A DNA stretch of 39,887 nucleotides from Desulfurococcales archaeon (lineage in GTDB: Archaea; Thermoproteota; Thermoprotei_A; Sulfolobales; AG1), in the NCBI GenBank assembly GCA_015521765.1, contig WANO01000074.1, positions 1-39,887 on the forward strand. The letters run 5' to 3'. Both the position numbers and the translations under genes were made by a program. The notes under the pieces are model-generated. The model searched no databases. It was not told the DNA's origin and saw nothing but the letters and a program-made list of their open reading frames with translations. Below, one piece after another: positions 1 through 7,731 of this stretch (its first letter is position 1; the number at the start of each line of letters is the position of its first letter).

Positions 1-2
1 GG

Positions 3-386
3 CCTGAGGTTCTTATGGCTCTTCTGGACTATATTAATGGTGAGCTCTCGCCCTCGATGGCGTATGAGAGGTATGGGGTTTCGAAGCATCAGCTTAGGGG
101 GTTTGTTCAGAGGATATATGAGAAGTCTGGGGACAGGAAGATAGCTGACGCCGTAATAAGGCTTGCTGTCCCGATAATTCTGTCGTCTGTGGATAGCCGT
201 GTTAAGAGGGATAGCAGGCCCGAGACCTGCGGGATCTGTGGGAAGAGACTCTACAATGTTTTCCCGGAGGACCACATCAAGAAGCATCATAGCGATATGC
301 TCAAGAAGGAGAATGAAAAGATGTATCAGGAGCTCAAGAAAGTTATAGAGTCTAAGAAGAAGGTGGTTAGTGTGAAAAACGTTTAA
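3..386 (+). CDS. HTH plus C2H2 zinc-finger protein, 5' end outside the window
   Basis: The reading frame is open back to the first base of the window. The ATG at 15 is therefore probably internal and the true start lies upstream. The visible part has a helix-turn-helix-like stretch (residues about 10-33 from that ATG: AYERYGVSKHQLRGFV). It continues with one zinc-finger pattern, C-x2-C-x11-H-x4-H, starting at CGICGKRL and ending at the HH of IKKHH. The C-terminal tail is lysine-rich and helical. This combination suggests a small DNA- or RNA-binding protein. I do not recognise a named family and assign no target. It ends 30 bases before tRNA-Arg on the same strand. Confidence 0.6.
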   Translation, partial: PEVLMALLDYINGELSPSMAYERYGVSKHQLRGFVQRIYEKSGDRKIADAVIRLAVPIILSSVDSRVKRDSRPETCGICGKRLYNVFPEDHIKKHHSDMLKKENEKMYQELKKVIESKKKVVSVKNV

Positions 387-416
387 TAGCTTAAACAGAA
401 TATTTGTTTATTGGTA

Positions 417-511
417 GGGCCCGTAGCTCAGCCTGGATAGAGCGCCGGCCTCCTAAAGGCTGGAACCCCCAGGGAAGCCGGATGTCCGGGGTTCAAATCC
501 CCGCGGGCCCG
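417..511 (+). tRNA. tRNA-Arg(CCT) with a 20-nt intron and encoded CCA
   Basis: The cloverleaf is complete. The 7-bp acceptor stem is 417-423 with 504-510. The D stem is GCTC/GAGC (426-429/440-443), the anticodon stem CCGGC/GCCGG (445-449/477-481), and the T stem CGGGG/CCCCG with loop TTCAAAT (487-503). The anticodon loop starts C450 T451 and carries CCT at 452-454, reading AGG, a common Arg codon in this window. The loop closes only if 20 nt are removed after position 37. Starts at 455, 456 or 457 give the same mature RNA. A relaxed bulge-helix-bulge forms with a central helix 451-454/471-474. The discriminator is G511, and bases 512-514 are CCA, so the CCA end is encoded. Mature length is 75 nt. 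Confidence 0.93.
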
Positions 512-536
512 CCACACCCCACCCCGCACTAACCCT

Positions 537-1460
537 CTATATCTTCTGTTTGGTAATCACAGATCTACCCTCCAGGTCCTTGAGCACCAGATTTTTAATG
601 GAGTCCTCTGCGGGCTCTCCGGGTAGGCGCGTTTTGATGATCTTTAGATCACCGCCTAAACGCTCCTTAGCCATAGAGTATAGATCATCAATCACCCCCT
701 CATCGGCAACAGCTATATAGGCGGGTCCATTACCGGATATGCCTGCAGCTATAGCCCCCCACCTCCTCAGCATCTCTATGGGCTTCCTATCGTATTTAAG
801 GGCCTCCGCAACGAGGTCCCCGTTGATGTTCATGGCCTCCCAGAGATCTCCGTTCAGAAGTGCCTCAACAGCCTTGCTGAAGTATCTAGAGCGTTTTCTG
901 AGCTCTATCTCGATTTCCTTAAACGTATACTTCCTCCTGTATCTAGGTATGATTATTAGTGCATGAAGCCTTCTTGGGGGCTCTATAATCTTAAGTATCC
1001 TACCCCTATAGTTATCGCTAACCACTATAGCCCCGGTTAGAGATGCTGCCGCATCATCCAAGGCCCCGGTGATCGAGAGCCCATACCTTTTCGAGATCTC
1101 GACATTGATTCCCAGAACCCTGATGGGGCCTATATCGAGACCCATGTACTTGGCGAGGGATATAATCAGCGTGTTTAGGTATGCGGAGCTTGTTTTCAGC
1201 CCGTAGCCATGTGGCACTGGTGAACTCACAGATACACAGATCTTCTCAAGATCGATAGCTCCATACCTTGCACCAGCAATCTCCGCAGCTATGCTGCTCA
1301 GAATCTCTCTATCCACGTCCTGTCTGCAGCTCCCAGTAGTGGATGTCGAGTACTCTATTCTAGACTCGAGATATATGGCTACAGCGAATGAGGACCCCAC
1401 ACCGGTCGGTATGGCGTTGAGTATGCTTCCCCCGATCCACGATCTCGATAACGCGATCAA
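537..1460 (-). CDS. aroK: Archaeal shikimate kinase (GHMP family)
   Basis: This enzyme phosphorylates shikimate at the 3-hydroxyl with ATP, the fifth step of the chorismate pathway. Archaea use a GHMP-kinase-fold enzyme unrelated to bacterial AroK. The 307-aa product has the N-terminal PTGVGSSFA segment (residues about 18-26). It also has the GHMP ATP-binding loop, GYGLKTSSAYLNT (about 86-98), and the C-terminal glycine motif GISGNGPAYIAV. The length is normal. The start is a TTG that directly follows the TAG stop of ksgA in the same frame, so translation is probably coupled. It is the last gene of the L21e-rpoF-DUF655-ksgA-aroK operon. No other aro genes are in the window. Confidence 0.9.
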   Translation of the reverse strand: MIALSRSWIGGSILNAIPTGVGSSFAVAIYLESRIEYSTSTTGSCRQDVDREILSSIAAEIAGARYGAIDLEKICVSVSSPVPHGYGLKTSSAYLNTLIISLAKYMGLDIGPIRVLGINVEISKRYGLSITGALDDAAASLTGAIVVSDNYRGRILKIIEPPRRLHALIIIPRYRRKYTFKEIEIELRKRSRYFSKAVEALLNGDLWEAMNINGDLVAEALKYDRKPIEMLRRWGAIAAGISGNGPAYIAVADEGVIDDLYSMAKERLGGDLKIIKTRLPGEPAEDSIKNLVLKDLEGRSVITKQKI

Positions 1461-2288
1461 CTATATACACCTACGAAATATATCGAGAATATCCTCTGGA
1501 GGGAGATGAAACACTCTCTTACTGCTGTCTAAAAAGCTATATATGTCTTCATCCACCCTCCTACAGCATCTGGCTAGAGCGTTTCTAAGGGTCTTTCTCC
1601 TATAGCTGAAGAGGCATTTAAGGAATTTCTCGTATTCCTCCATATTGTTGGGGACCTCTCTTACTCTAGTCATCTCCACCATTGCTGAGGAGACCTCCGG
1701 CTCTGGATAGAAATATTTTGGTGGGTACACGTTTACTTTATGGATCTTGAAGAATGTCTGCATCAGAACAGTTATAGATCCGTACCTTCTAGATCCATGT
1801 TTAGCCAGTAGCCTATCAACAACATCCTTCTGTAGAACTATAGCCACCTTCTCAGCTGTGCTCGAGGCTATTGCCCCAAGCAATGGCCCAGTTATGCTGT
1901 AGGGTACCGTGCCAGCAACTGTTTTTGGCTCTAGCTTGTGTAGAAGCTCTAGCGCGTCTCCGTGTATGATCTCTATATTGCTGTATCTTGATAGAAGCTT
2001 TCTTGAGAACTCATATAGCCTGGGGTCCTTCTCGATCGATATAACCCTTCTGCAGCATTTAGATAGTATATATGTGACTACACCCAGACCAGTACCTATC
2101 TCCACGCACCTGTCCCTAGATAGATTGCTGCATAGACCAGCGAAGTCCCTTAGTATTGCTGGATTCACCGTGAAGCTCTGGCCCAGTCTTCTAGATGGTT
2201 TCAAGCCTAGCTCTCTAAGCGTCCTTACCGTCCATATATATAGATTGGGCTCTACACCCAGTTCCTCAAGAAAAAACAACTCTACCAA
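1461..2288 (-). CDS. ksgA: 16S rRNA adenine dimethyltransferase KsgA/Dim1
   Basis: This SAM-dependent enzyme dimethylates the two adjacent adenines in the 3'-terminal helix of 16S rRNA during small-subunit assembly. The 275-aa product has the RRLGQSF signature (residues about 33-39) and the SAM motif I EIGTGLGVVT (about 63-72). The acidic post-II SIEKDP and the catalytic motif IV follow, the latter as GTVPYSITGP. Bacteria have NLPY there; the changed form is compatible with archaeal KsgA. The start is TTG at 2288, overlapping the end of the DUF655 gene by 7 nt; a later start would still keep all motifs. The C-terminal region is Arg- and Cys-rich, as expected for RNA contact. Confidence 0.93.
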   Translation of the reverse strand: MVELFFLEELGVEPNLYIWTVRTLRELGLKPSRRLGQSFTVNPAILRDFAGLCSNLSRDRCVEIGTGLGVVTYILSKCCRRVISIEKDPRLYEFSRKLLSRYSNIEIIHGDALELLHKLEPKTVAGTVPYSITGPLLGAIASSTAEKVAIVLQKDVVDRLLAKHGSRRYGSITVLMQTFFKIHKVNVYPPKYFYPEPEVSSAMVEMTRVREVPNNMEEYEKFLKCLFSYRRKTLRNALARCCRRVDEDIYSFLDSSKRVFHLPPEDILDIFRRCI

Positions 2289-2977
2289 AGCTCCCTATAG
2301 TTTACGTATGCATAGAGATAATCCAGCATCTTGAAAAATCTAGCCCCAGAGTCTCCCGGTGGAGGCTCCACAAATAGATAGTATTTCTCGCCGCCCATCA
2401 TTTCGGCGATTATTCTTTCAACAAGGATCTTCACGGGATCCTGGATCCTGACCCTCTCCTCAACATCCTTAAATGACTGAAACTTCCTCTTTCTCCTCTC
2501 ACTCAGTATGGCTTCAAGGCTCTTCTTACCTATACCTGGTAGAAGCTCGAGCATGTGGAGCCTTATATTTATTGGCGACGCCTGATTAAAGAACTCAACA
2601 AACACCTTCTCCTTCTCGAGGATTATTTCTCGGAGCGCTTTATTCAGGTTGTCTCTAGCTATCGGTGTTAGATCCTGCCACAGGAGCTGCTCCCCCAGCT
2701 TGTATGCCTGTTGCGCTTCCTGTGTTCCTGAGGTCTTCTCGTATATGGGCTCGATATACATTCTCTCCATGAGCTTGACCTGTGTATTCAGTGGGGGAAG
2801 GATCTCTACCAGGGTGAAGTATTTGGTTCCTACAGCCTGCGAGATAGGCATCGACCTGTGGTGGAGATGGCGATCGAAGGGGTTCCCGTTGGGCATGTAG
2901 TCTAAAATAATGTAGTATAGATCCCTAACCCGTGATCGAAACCCCCTAAACCTCCTGTATTGTGACACCTTTCCCAC
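2282..2977 (-). CDS. DUF655 family protein with helix-hairpin-helix
   Basis: This 231-aa protein matches the archaeal DUF655 family, which is conserved next to ksgA and rpoF. The N-terminal half contains a probable OB-like domain with many basic residues. A clear helix-hairpin-helix element follows at residues about 143-170, with the hairpin LLPGIGKKSLEAIL, typical of non-specific nucleic-acid binding. The biochemical role is not established. Conserved linkage to KsgA suggests work on rRNA or tRNA, which is inference. The start is GTG at 2977. The end overlaps ksgA by 7 nt, consistent with coupled translation. Confidence 0.85.
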   Translation of the reverse strand: MGKVSQYRRFRGFRSRVRDLYYIILDYMPNGNPFDRHLHHRSMPISQAVGTKYFTLVEILPPLNTQVKLMERMYIEPIYEKTSGTQEAQQAYKLGEQLLWQDLTPIARDNLNKALREIILEKEKVFVEFFNQASPINIRLHMLELLPGIGKKSLEAILSERRKRKFQSFKDVEERVRIQDPVKILVERIIAEMMGGEKYYLFVEPPPGDSGARFFKMLDYLYAYVNYRELW

Positions 2978-3013
2978 ACATCATTTTAGAATACCTATAA
3001 ACAAAAATTAACA

Positions 3014-3346
3014 TTAACACTCGCATGATTCTTTTAGGAGGTTCAGCACCCTATTCAAAACCTCCTCATCCGGGACCTCCTGCTCGAAATACAGTAGTGT
3101 TTTCAGCTCATCGATTGTTTTGGGGCATATATTGATTATCTGTGCGGAAGTTATCTCTCTAAACCCCATCTCAACAAGCTCGTTAAAGATTTTTTCCGAG
3201 AGGTCTGGAGGACACTTAGAGATCTGCTCGCTGTATTCCAGCACCCTCTTCTGGAGATCCCCGGCCTCCCCCTCGCTTATCCTGTCCCTAGTCAGTATCT
3301 TCCTTATAAGCGCTATGGGTATCTCCTTAAAGTTGATTATCTTCAT
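3014..3346 (-). CDS. rpoF: RNA polymerase subunit F (Rpo4/Rpb4)
   Basis: This is the 110-aa stalk subunit of archaeal RNA polymerase. It pairs with Rpo7 to form the stalk that helps promoter melting and holds nascent RNA. The whole length resembles the Rpb4 HRDC-like fold. The conserved features are the helical SEQISKCPPDLSEKIFNELV segment and the later EITSAQIINICPKTIDEL. The start ATG at 3346 has a GAGGAG Shine-Dalgarno sequence 6 nt upstream, inside the end of the L21e gene region. It lies between L21e and DUF655, the usual archaeal order. Confidence 0.92.
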   Translation of the reverse strand: MKIINFKEIPIALIRKILTRDRISEGEAGDLQKRVLEYSEQISKCPPDLSEKIFNELVEMGFREITSAQIINICPKTIDELKTLLYFEQEVPDEEVLNRVLNLLKESCEC

Positions 3347-3357
3347 AGCCGGCTCCT

Positions 3358-3750
3358 CTACTTAGCCCTGGCTATAATCTCTTTAGCCTCCTGGATCTTG
3401 CTCCTTACCTCCTCAATAAGCTTCTTCGACTCCGAGACAACCCTCTCCCAAACCTCAGGTGTCGGTTTCACATGCTCCTGCCTTGTATACAGTATCTTCT
3501 TCTTATCCCCCAGATACACCTCGACGACAAGGGATCTGCCTCTATACCCCACAACGGTTCCTGTTTTTCCCTGGAACCTCCTGTGGGGCATTCCCTTATG
3601 GATTGCTGGGTTTATATCTATATGAACCTTGTCTCCAACCCTATAATCGATCATGAGCAGACTCAGTGGAGGTACAGCACCCCTCTCCCTAACCCTTTTT
3701 CTCAGGAGCTTTCTTGTTCTATGCCTATAACCCTTTGGCGCCTTAACCAT
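3358..3750 (-). CDS. rpl21e: 50S ribosomal protein L21e
   Basis: This is a 130-aa archaeal/eukaryotic large-subunit protein. It begins MVKAPKGYRHRTRKLLRK and carries the SH3-like core with VGDKVHIDINPAIHKGMPHR and GKTGTVVGYRGRSLVVEV. The frame can be extended to 3774 through two earlier Met codons. The ATG at 3750 is preferred for two reasons: the family starts with this sequence, and the box A at about 3780-3788 would place transcription start near 3758. The C-terminal 40 residues form a charged helix beyond the core. It is the first gene of the operon that runs to aroK. Confidence 0.95.
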   Translation of the reverse strand: MVKAPKGYRHRTRKLLRKRVRERGAVPPLSLLMIDYRVGDKVHIDINPAIHKGMPHRRFQGKTGTVVGYRGRSLVVEVYLGDKKKILYTRQEHVKPTPEVWERVVSESKKLIEEVRSKIQEAKEIIARAK

Positions 3751-3779
3751 CCAGATTACACCACTAATCATCAAATAAT

Positions 3780-3797
3780 CTTTAAAAGTATTTAAAA
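3780..3797. promoter_or_regulatory. Divergent box A (TATA) promoters for L21e and pus10
   Basis: Two adjacent A/T boxes lie between the divergent genes: CTTTAAAAG (3780-3788) and TATTTAAAA (3789-3797). With the usual 25-27 nt from box centre to start, the first fits a minus-strand start near 3758, just before the L21e ATG at 3750. The second fits a plus-strand start near 3819, at the pus10 start. This is seen in sequence only and has not been measured. Confidence 0.6.
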
Positions 3798-3816
3798 TTA
3801 GAATTAGGATACATCA

Positions 3817-5115
3817 TTGTGGCTGATGCTTTTGGGTAGCGGTATTCTGGATCAGGCTGTTGAGGTGATTAAAAACTACCCGCTCTGCGACCGTTGCCTA
3901 GGTAGGCTGTTCGCTAGTTTAGGGACCGGACTAACCAATGTTGAGAGGGGGTTGTCTCTCAAGATTCTTATAGCTATGCATATCCACAGCAGGATTGTGG
4001 CTGGTGAGGACGCCTATATGGATCTGCTTAAGCAGCTATCTATAAATGCTGGGGGTCCCTTCCTTAAGCTGTATAGGAAGCTCTCTAATGAGGAGGTGCC
4101 CGGTAGACTCACATGCTATATCTGTGGTGATCGGTTCAGTGATGTTGTTGAGGAGTATGTGGAGAAGGTTGCCAAGATCCTGAGGTCCTACGATGTGGAG
4201 ACTTTTCTTATTGGGTTCCGAGACCCCGTGGAGATGGAGGAGGCTCAGCAGGAGATTGTTGATAGGTTCAGGCTTGAGCATTGGGAGAAGGTTAAAGAGG
4301 AGCTTAAGAGGGAGATCGGTAAAGCTGTAATGTCTAGATATGGCTACAGGGCTAAGTATGAGGATCCCGATGTTGTTGTTGAGATAGATCCTGTTAGGGA
4401 TGAGGTTAGAGCGGTATTCCCCTCTGAAATATATGTCGCTAGGCTCAGGAAGTACGCTAGGGATCTTCATATAGACTCCAAGGCCCTCTACGGCAACTCC
4501 ATTGAGTCTGTATTGTCTGAGAAGGCGTCGGGTGTTTTTGAGGCTGAGTACATATCTATTAAACCATCTGCAAGGATCTATCCGGGGTATAGAGTTATAG
4601 GCTCGGGCCTTTCCGTGTCTGTTGAGATACACAGCCCAAAGCGAAGGTTTCGTGATGTGAAGTCTGTTGAGGATGCCCTAAATATAGATCCTGAAAGGTA
4701 TTCTCTCGAGATCATTTCTAGAGTTAGAAGAAGAAATATCGGTGAGCTAGGCGGCTATATCAGGAGGATAGTGTATAGGGTTCTAGTGCATTTCGATTCT
4801 GAATGCATTAGGGATAAAGCGGTGGAGGATGTGGCGGAAAAAATATATGGGTTGAGCTCGGAGGTTATTGCCCAGAGGACCCCCAGCAGGATGCTTAGAT
4901 GGAAGTATGATTATACGAGGTATGGCAGGGTGAAGGTGGTAGACGTTCTTGGCGTCTCCAGGGGTCTTTTTGAGGTTGTTTTGGTTTCCGATAAGAACCT
5001 ATATATCGAGGAGGTTGTGTCTGGCGACTATGGCAGGACGGATCCGAGTGTTTCCAGCGTTGTTGGTTGTGGGGCTACGCCTGTTAAGATAGATGTCTTG
5101 GGTGCTGAGCACTAG
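3817..5115 (+). CDS. pus10: Pus10-family tRNA pseudouridine synthase homologue with a degenerate active site
   Basis: Archaeal Pus10 makes pseudouridine 55, and in some species 54, in tRNA. The 432-aa product is full length. It has the N-terminal cysteine cluster (YPLCDRCLGRLFA plus CYICGD) of the accessory THUMP-containing domain, the KYARDL segment, and the C-terminal RTPSRMLRWK and VSGDYGRTDPSV motifs. The catalytic motif, normally GREDxDxRxLGxGRPF, aligns without gaps with ARIYPGYRVIGSGLSV (residues about 252-267). The motif's two aspartates become Tyr255 and Gly257, and RPF is lost. The fold and RNA-binding parts look intact but catalysis as known looks impossible. The start is TTG at 3817 or ATG at 3826; the box A favours a leaderless or near-leaderless start at either. 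Confidence 0.85.
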   Translation: MWLMLLGSGILDQAVEVIKNYPLCDRCLGRLFASLGTGLTNVERGLSLKILIAMHIHSRIVAGEDAYMDLLKQLSINAGGPFLKLYRKLSNEEVPGRLTCYICGDRFSDVVEEYVEKVAKILRSYDVETFLIGFRDPVEMEEAQQEIVDRFRLEHWEKVKEELKREIGKAVMSRYGYRAKYEDPDVVVEIDPVRDEVRAVFPSEIYVARLRKYARDLHIDSKALYGNSIESVLSEKASGVFEAEYISIKPSARIYPGYRVIGSGLSVSVEIHSPKRRFRDVKSVEDALNIDPERYSLEIISRVRRRNIGELGGYIRRIVYRVLVHFDSECIRDKAVEDVAEKIYGLSSEVIAQRTPSRMLRWKYDYTRYGRVKVVDVLGVSRGLFEVVLVSDKNLYIEEVVSGDYGRTDPSVSSVVGCGATPVKIDVLGAEH

Positions 5116-5149
5116 CTAATGTGTAGTCTCGCCTCTCTGTTGCGGCATC

Positions 5150-5162
5150 TAATATATTTAAC
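5150..5162 (+). promoter_or_regulatory. Box A promoter for eIF5A-srp54
   Basis: The A/T box TAATATATTTAAC lies about 45 bases before the eIF5A ATG at 5197. Starting about 26 bases downstream, a short leader would contain the purine-rich GGTGGTGG just before the start codon, which can act as a ribosome binding site. Confidence 0.5.
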
Positions 5163-5196
5163 TTGATTTAATCAATATTTCTTTAGGTGGTGGTTA

Positions 5197-5595
5197 ATGA
5201 GCAAGACATATGCTGAACTCGGTAGCTTGAGGACGGGTAGCTTCATAATTATTGATGGTGAGCCATGCAGGATTGTTGAGATTTCGAAGGCTAAGACCGG
5301 TAAGCACGGCTCCGCTAAAGCCCATGTTGTGGCTATGTCGCTTCTGTCTGGAGCCAAAAAGACGCTTGTTGCCCCTGTAGACACCAGGGTTGAGGTGCCT
5401 ATTGTTGATAAGAGAACTGCCCAGGTTATCTCCGTTATGGGCGATACAGTGCAGATTATGGATATGGAGACCTTCGAGACCTTCGAGGTTGAGATACCTA
5501 AGGATGAGGAGCTCGCCAAAAGGCTGGAGCAGGGCAAGGAGGTCGAGTACTGGGTTATTATGGATAAGAGAGTTATCATGAATGTTAGGGGCTAG
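5197..5595 (+). CDS. eif5a: Translation initiation factor 5A (aIF5A, hypusine-containing)
   Basis: This factor stimulates peptide-bond formation at difficult sites and requires hypusine on one lysine. The 132-aa product has the N-terminal KOW-like domain and a C-terminal OB fold. The hypusination loop is [14 protein letters not shown], so the modified residue should be Lys36. The length is usual for archaea. The ATG at 5197 follows a GGTGGTGG leader. The gene ends 2 nt before the srp54 start, so both are likely on one transcript. Confidence 0.96.
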   Translation: MSKTYAELGSLRTGSFIIIDGEPCRIVEISKAKTGKHGSAKAHVVAMSLLSGAKKTLVAPVDTRVEVPIVDKRTAQVISVMGDTVQIMDMETFETFEVEIPKDEELAKRLEQGKEVEYWVIMDKRVIMNVRG

Positions 5596-5597
5596 TT

Positions 5598-6953
5598 TTG
5601 AGGGGTTTCGAGAGCGTTAGGGAGGCTATAGCTAGGTTTATAAAGGGTTCTGATCCTTTTAACCAGGCTATTGAGAACCTCGTTAAGGATCTTCAGAAAG
5701 CACTGATTAAGGCGGATGTTAATGTTAGGATAGTTTTTGATCTTACCAGAAAGATTAGGGAGGACGCCAGAAAGAGCCAGCCTCCACCTGGTATATCTAG
5801 AAAGGACTGGTTCATCAAGATAGTTTACGATCGCCTAGCCGAGCTCTTCGGGGGCGATGTCCAGCCCTCTGTAGCTCCTCCAAAGCAGCCTTATGTAATA
5901 TTGATGGTGGGTGTCCAGGGATCTGGCAAGACAACGACATGCGGCAAGCTTGCCTACTTCTATAAGAAGATGGGGTATAGCCCATGCCTTATTGCTGCAG
6001 ATACCTATAGGCCTGGTGCGTATGATCAGCTGAAGCAGATCGCTGAGCGTGTCGGGGTCCCTATATATGGTGATCCTGGTGAGAAGGATCCTGTGAAGAT
6101 CGTTGAGAAGGGCATGAGGACCCTCACAGAGAACAATAGGTGTAATATAATAATCATCGATACCGCAGGTAGACACGGCTATGGCTCCGAAGAGTCTCTA
6201 CTTAAGGAGATGAGGGAGATAGCAGATCGATCTAACCCCGACGAGGTCATGCTTGTTATAGACGCGTCTATAGGCCAAAAAGCATATGATCTGGCTAAGA
6301 GGTTCCATGAAGCCACACCGATAGGCTCTATAATAGTAACCAAGCTGGATGGCTCGGCTAAGGGTGGCGGGGCGTTATCCGCTGTGGCGGCTACTGGGGC
6401 CAGAATAAAGTTTATTGGTGTTGGCGAGAAGATCGATGAGCTCGAGGTCTTTAACCCACGCAGGTTTGTGGGTAGATTGCTTGGGCTGGGAGATATTGAG
6501 GGTTTGATTGAGAAGTTCAAGTCTCTTGAGGAGCGTGAGGAGCTTGAGCGTATGATGAGGAAGGCTTTAGCTACTGGCAAGATCACTATGGTGGATCTGT
6601 ATCACCAGATCAAAAGCATAACTAAGCTGGGGCCGTTAAGCAGGATCCTCCAGATGATACCTGGTTTATCCGCGCTACCCATAATGGAGGATCAGGTTAA
6701 GCTTAGCGAGAAGAAGATGCGTAGGTGGCTCAATATAATGGATTCTATGACCTATGACGAGCTTAAGAATCCAAAGATAATTACCAGGAGCAGGATCGTG
6801 AGGATAGCTAGGGGGTCCGGCAGCTCTATAGATGAGGTTAAGGAGCTTCTGAGATACTATGAGAACATCAATAGATTCATGAGGGATGCACGTAGAAAGC
6901 GTAAGCTCCTCGAGAGGCTTAAGGGCTTAGAGGATCTTCCCGAATTTAGCTAG
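5598..6953 (+). CDS. srp54: Signal recognition particle GTPase SRP54 (Ffh)
   Basis: This SRP subunit binds hydrophobic signal sequences and SRP RNA helix 8 and docks to FtsY by a GTPase cycle. The 451-aa product has an N-terminal helical N domain. The G domain carries the P-loop VGVQGSGKTTTCGK, DTYRPGAYDQLKQ, DTAGRHG and TKLDGSAKGGGALS. The methionine-rich M domain contains GPLSRILQMIPGL and the RNA-binding SRIVRIARGSGSS. The start is TTG at 5598, 2 nt after the eIF5A stop. The SRP RNA gene is in this window at 23599-23907. Confidence 0.97.
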   Translation: MRGFESVREAIARFIKGSDPFNQAIENLVKDLQKALIKADVNVRIVFDLTRKIREDARKSQPPPGISRKDWFIKIVYDRLAELFGGDVQPSVAPPKQPYVILMVGVQGSGKTTTCGKLAYFYKKMGYSPCLIAADTYRPGAYDQLKQIAERVGVPIYGDPGEKDPVKIVEKGMRTLTENNRCNIIIIDTAGRHGYGSEESLLKEMREIADRSNPDEVMLVIDASIGQKAYDLAKRFHEATPIGSIIVTKLDGSAKGGGALSAVAATGARIKFIGVGEKIDELEVFNPRRFVGRLLGLGDIEGLIEKFKSLEEREELERMMRKALATGKITMVDLYHQIKSITKLGPLSRILQMIPGLSALPIMEDQVKLSEKKMRRWLNIMDSMTYDELKNPKIITRSRIVRIARGSGSSIDEVKELLRYYENINRFMRDARRKRKLLERLKGLEDLPEFS

Positions 6954-6991
6954 CCTAGAATTCTGTTTATTGCGGAACATGATCTTGCTGG

Positions 6992-7717
6992 GTGGAGCAT
7001 ATAGCTCGAGATAGAAGGCTTAGGCTCGTGATCGTGGGTATTGAGGGAGCCATAAACCTCGGCTTCATAATCAGATTGGCATATAACTTTGATGTGGACG
7101 ATCTCTATCTAGTAGACCCCAAGGTGGATGTATCAGACGATGAGGTGAGGAGGTTCGCTGCTAGAGGGAAGGAGTATATAGGGAATGTGAGGGTTGCGGC
7201 CTCGATGGATGATGCTATCGAAGGTATGGATCTTGTTGCATGCACCTCGGCTATTGTCCCCAGCAGAAGAGATCCGCTACGCCAAGCCATCGAGCTAAGG
7301 GATTTCGTTGATGTAGCTAGAAAATATAGGTCGCTTGCCCTTGTTTTCGGTAGAGAGAGCACGGGGCTTACGAGGAGAGAGCTTGAGAAATGCAACCTGT
7401 ATATCCACATAAGGGCTGGCAGGAGATACCCTGTACTTAATCTCTCGCATGCTGTTGCTGTTGCCTTATATGAGCTCTATGATCTATATAGAGGCGACAG
7501 CAGTTTTGAGGGTGTGTATATAGATAGAGATATATTAGGGAGGGTTATGCAGAAGGTTAGTGAGATCGTTGGGCTTCTTCAGGTTAGTGGTGATAGGGCT
7601 GAATGGATCCTTAAAAGCATCGAGAGGATATTATATACATCGAAAGGTTCGAGTAATGATTTTATGAGCTTGCTGTTCTTTATGAACAGGATTCTGTCTA
7701 GAATTAAAAGATCCTAG
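6992..7717 (+). CDS. SPOUT/TrmH-family tRNA 2'-O-methyltransferase, TrmJ-like
   Basis: This is a SAM-dependent ribose methylase with a trefoil-knot fold. The 241-aa product has the three SpoU motifs. Motif 1 is around EGAINLGFIIRLAYNF with the N and R expected for catalysis. Motif 2 is LVFGRESTGLT, and motif 3 is YPVLNLSHAVAVALYELY. The C-terminal helical extension resembles TrmJ, which in archaea methylates C32 of tRNA. The target is inferred. The start is GTG at 6992, 38 bases after srp54. Confidence 0.82.
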   Translation: MEHIARDRRLRLVIVGIEGAINLGFIIRLAYNFDVDDLYLVDPKVDVSDDEVRRFAARGKEYIGNVRVAASMDDAIEGMDLVACTSAIVPSRRDPLRQAIELRDFVDVARKYRSLALVFGRESTGLTRRELEKCNLYIHIRAGRRYPVLNLSHAVAVALYELYDLYRGDSSFEGVYIDRDILGRVMQKVSEIVGLLQVSGDRAEWILKSIERILYTSKGSSNDFMSLLFFMNRILSRIKRS

Positions 7718-7731
7718 ATCTGGTCTGTAGA

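Noticed and set aside
3751-3774. Extending L21e to the upstream Met codons
   Set aside because: The extra eight residues are not in the family, and the promoter position leaves little or no leader for them.
4036-4632. A 198-codon antisense frame inside pus10
   Set aside because: It is a mirror of the coding strand, with no promoter, no start signal and no recognisable protein.
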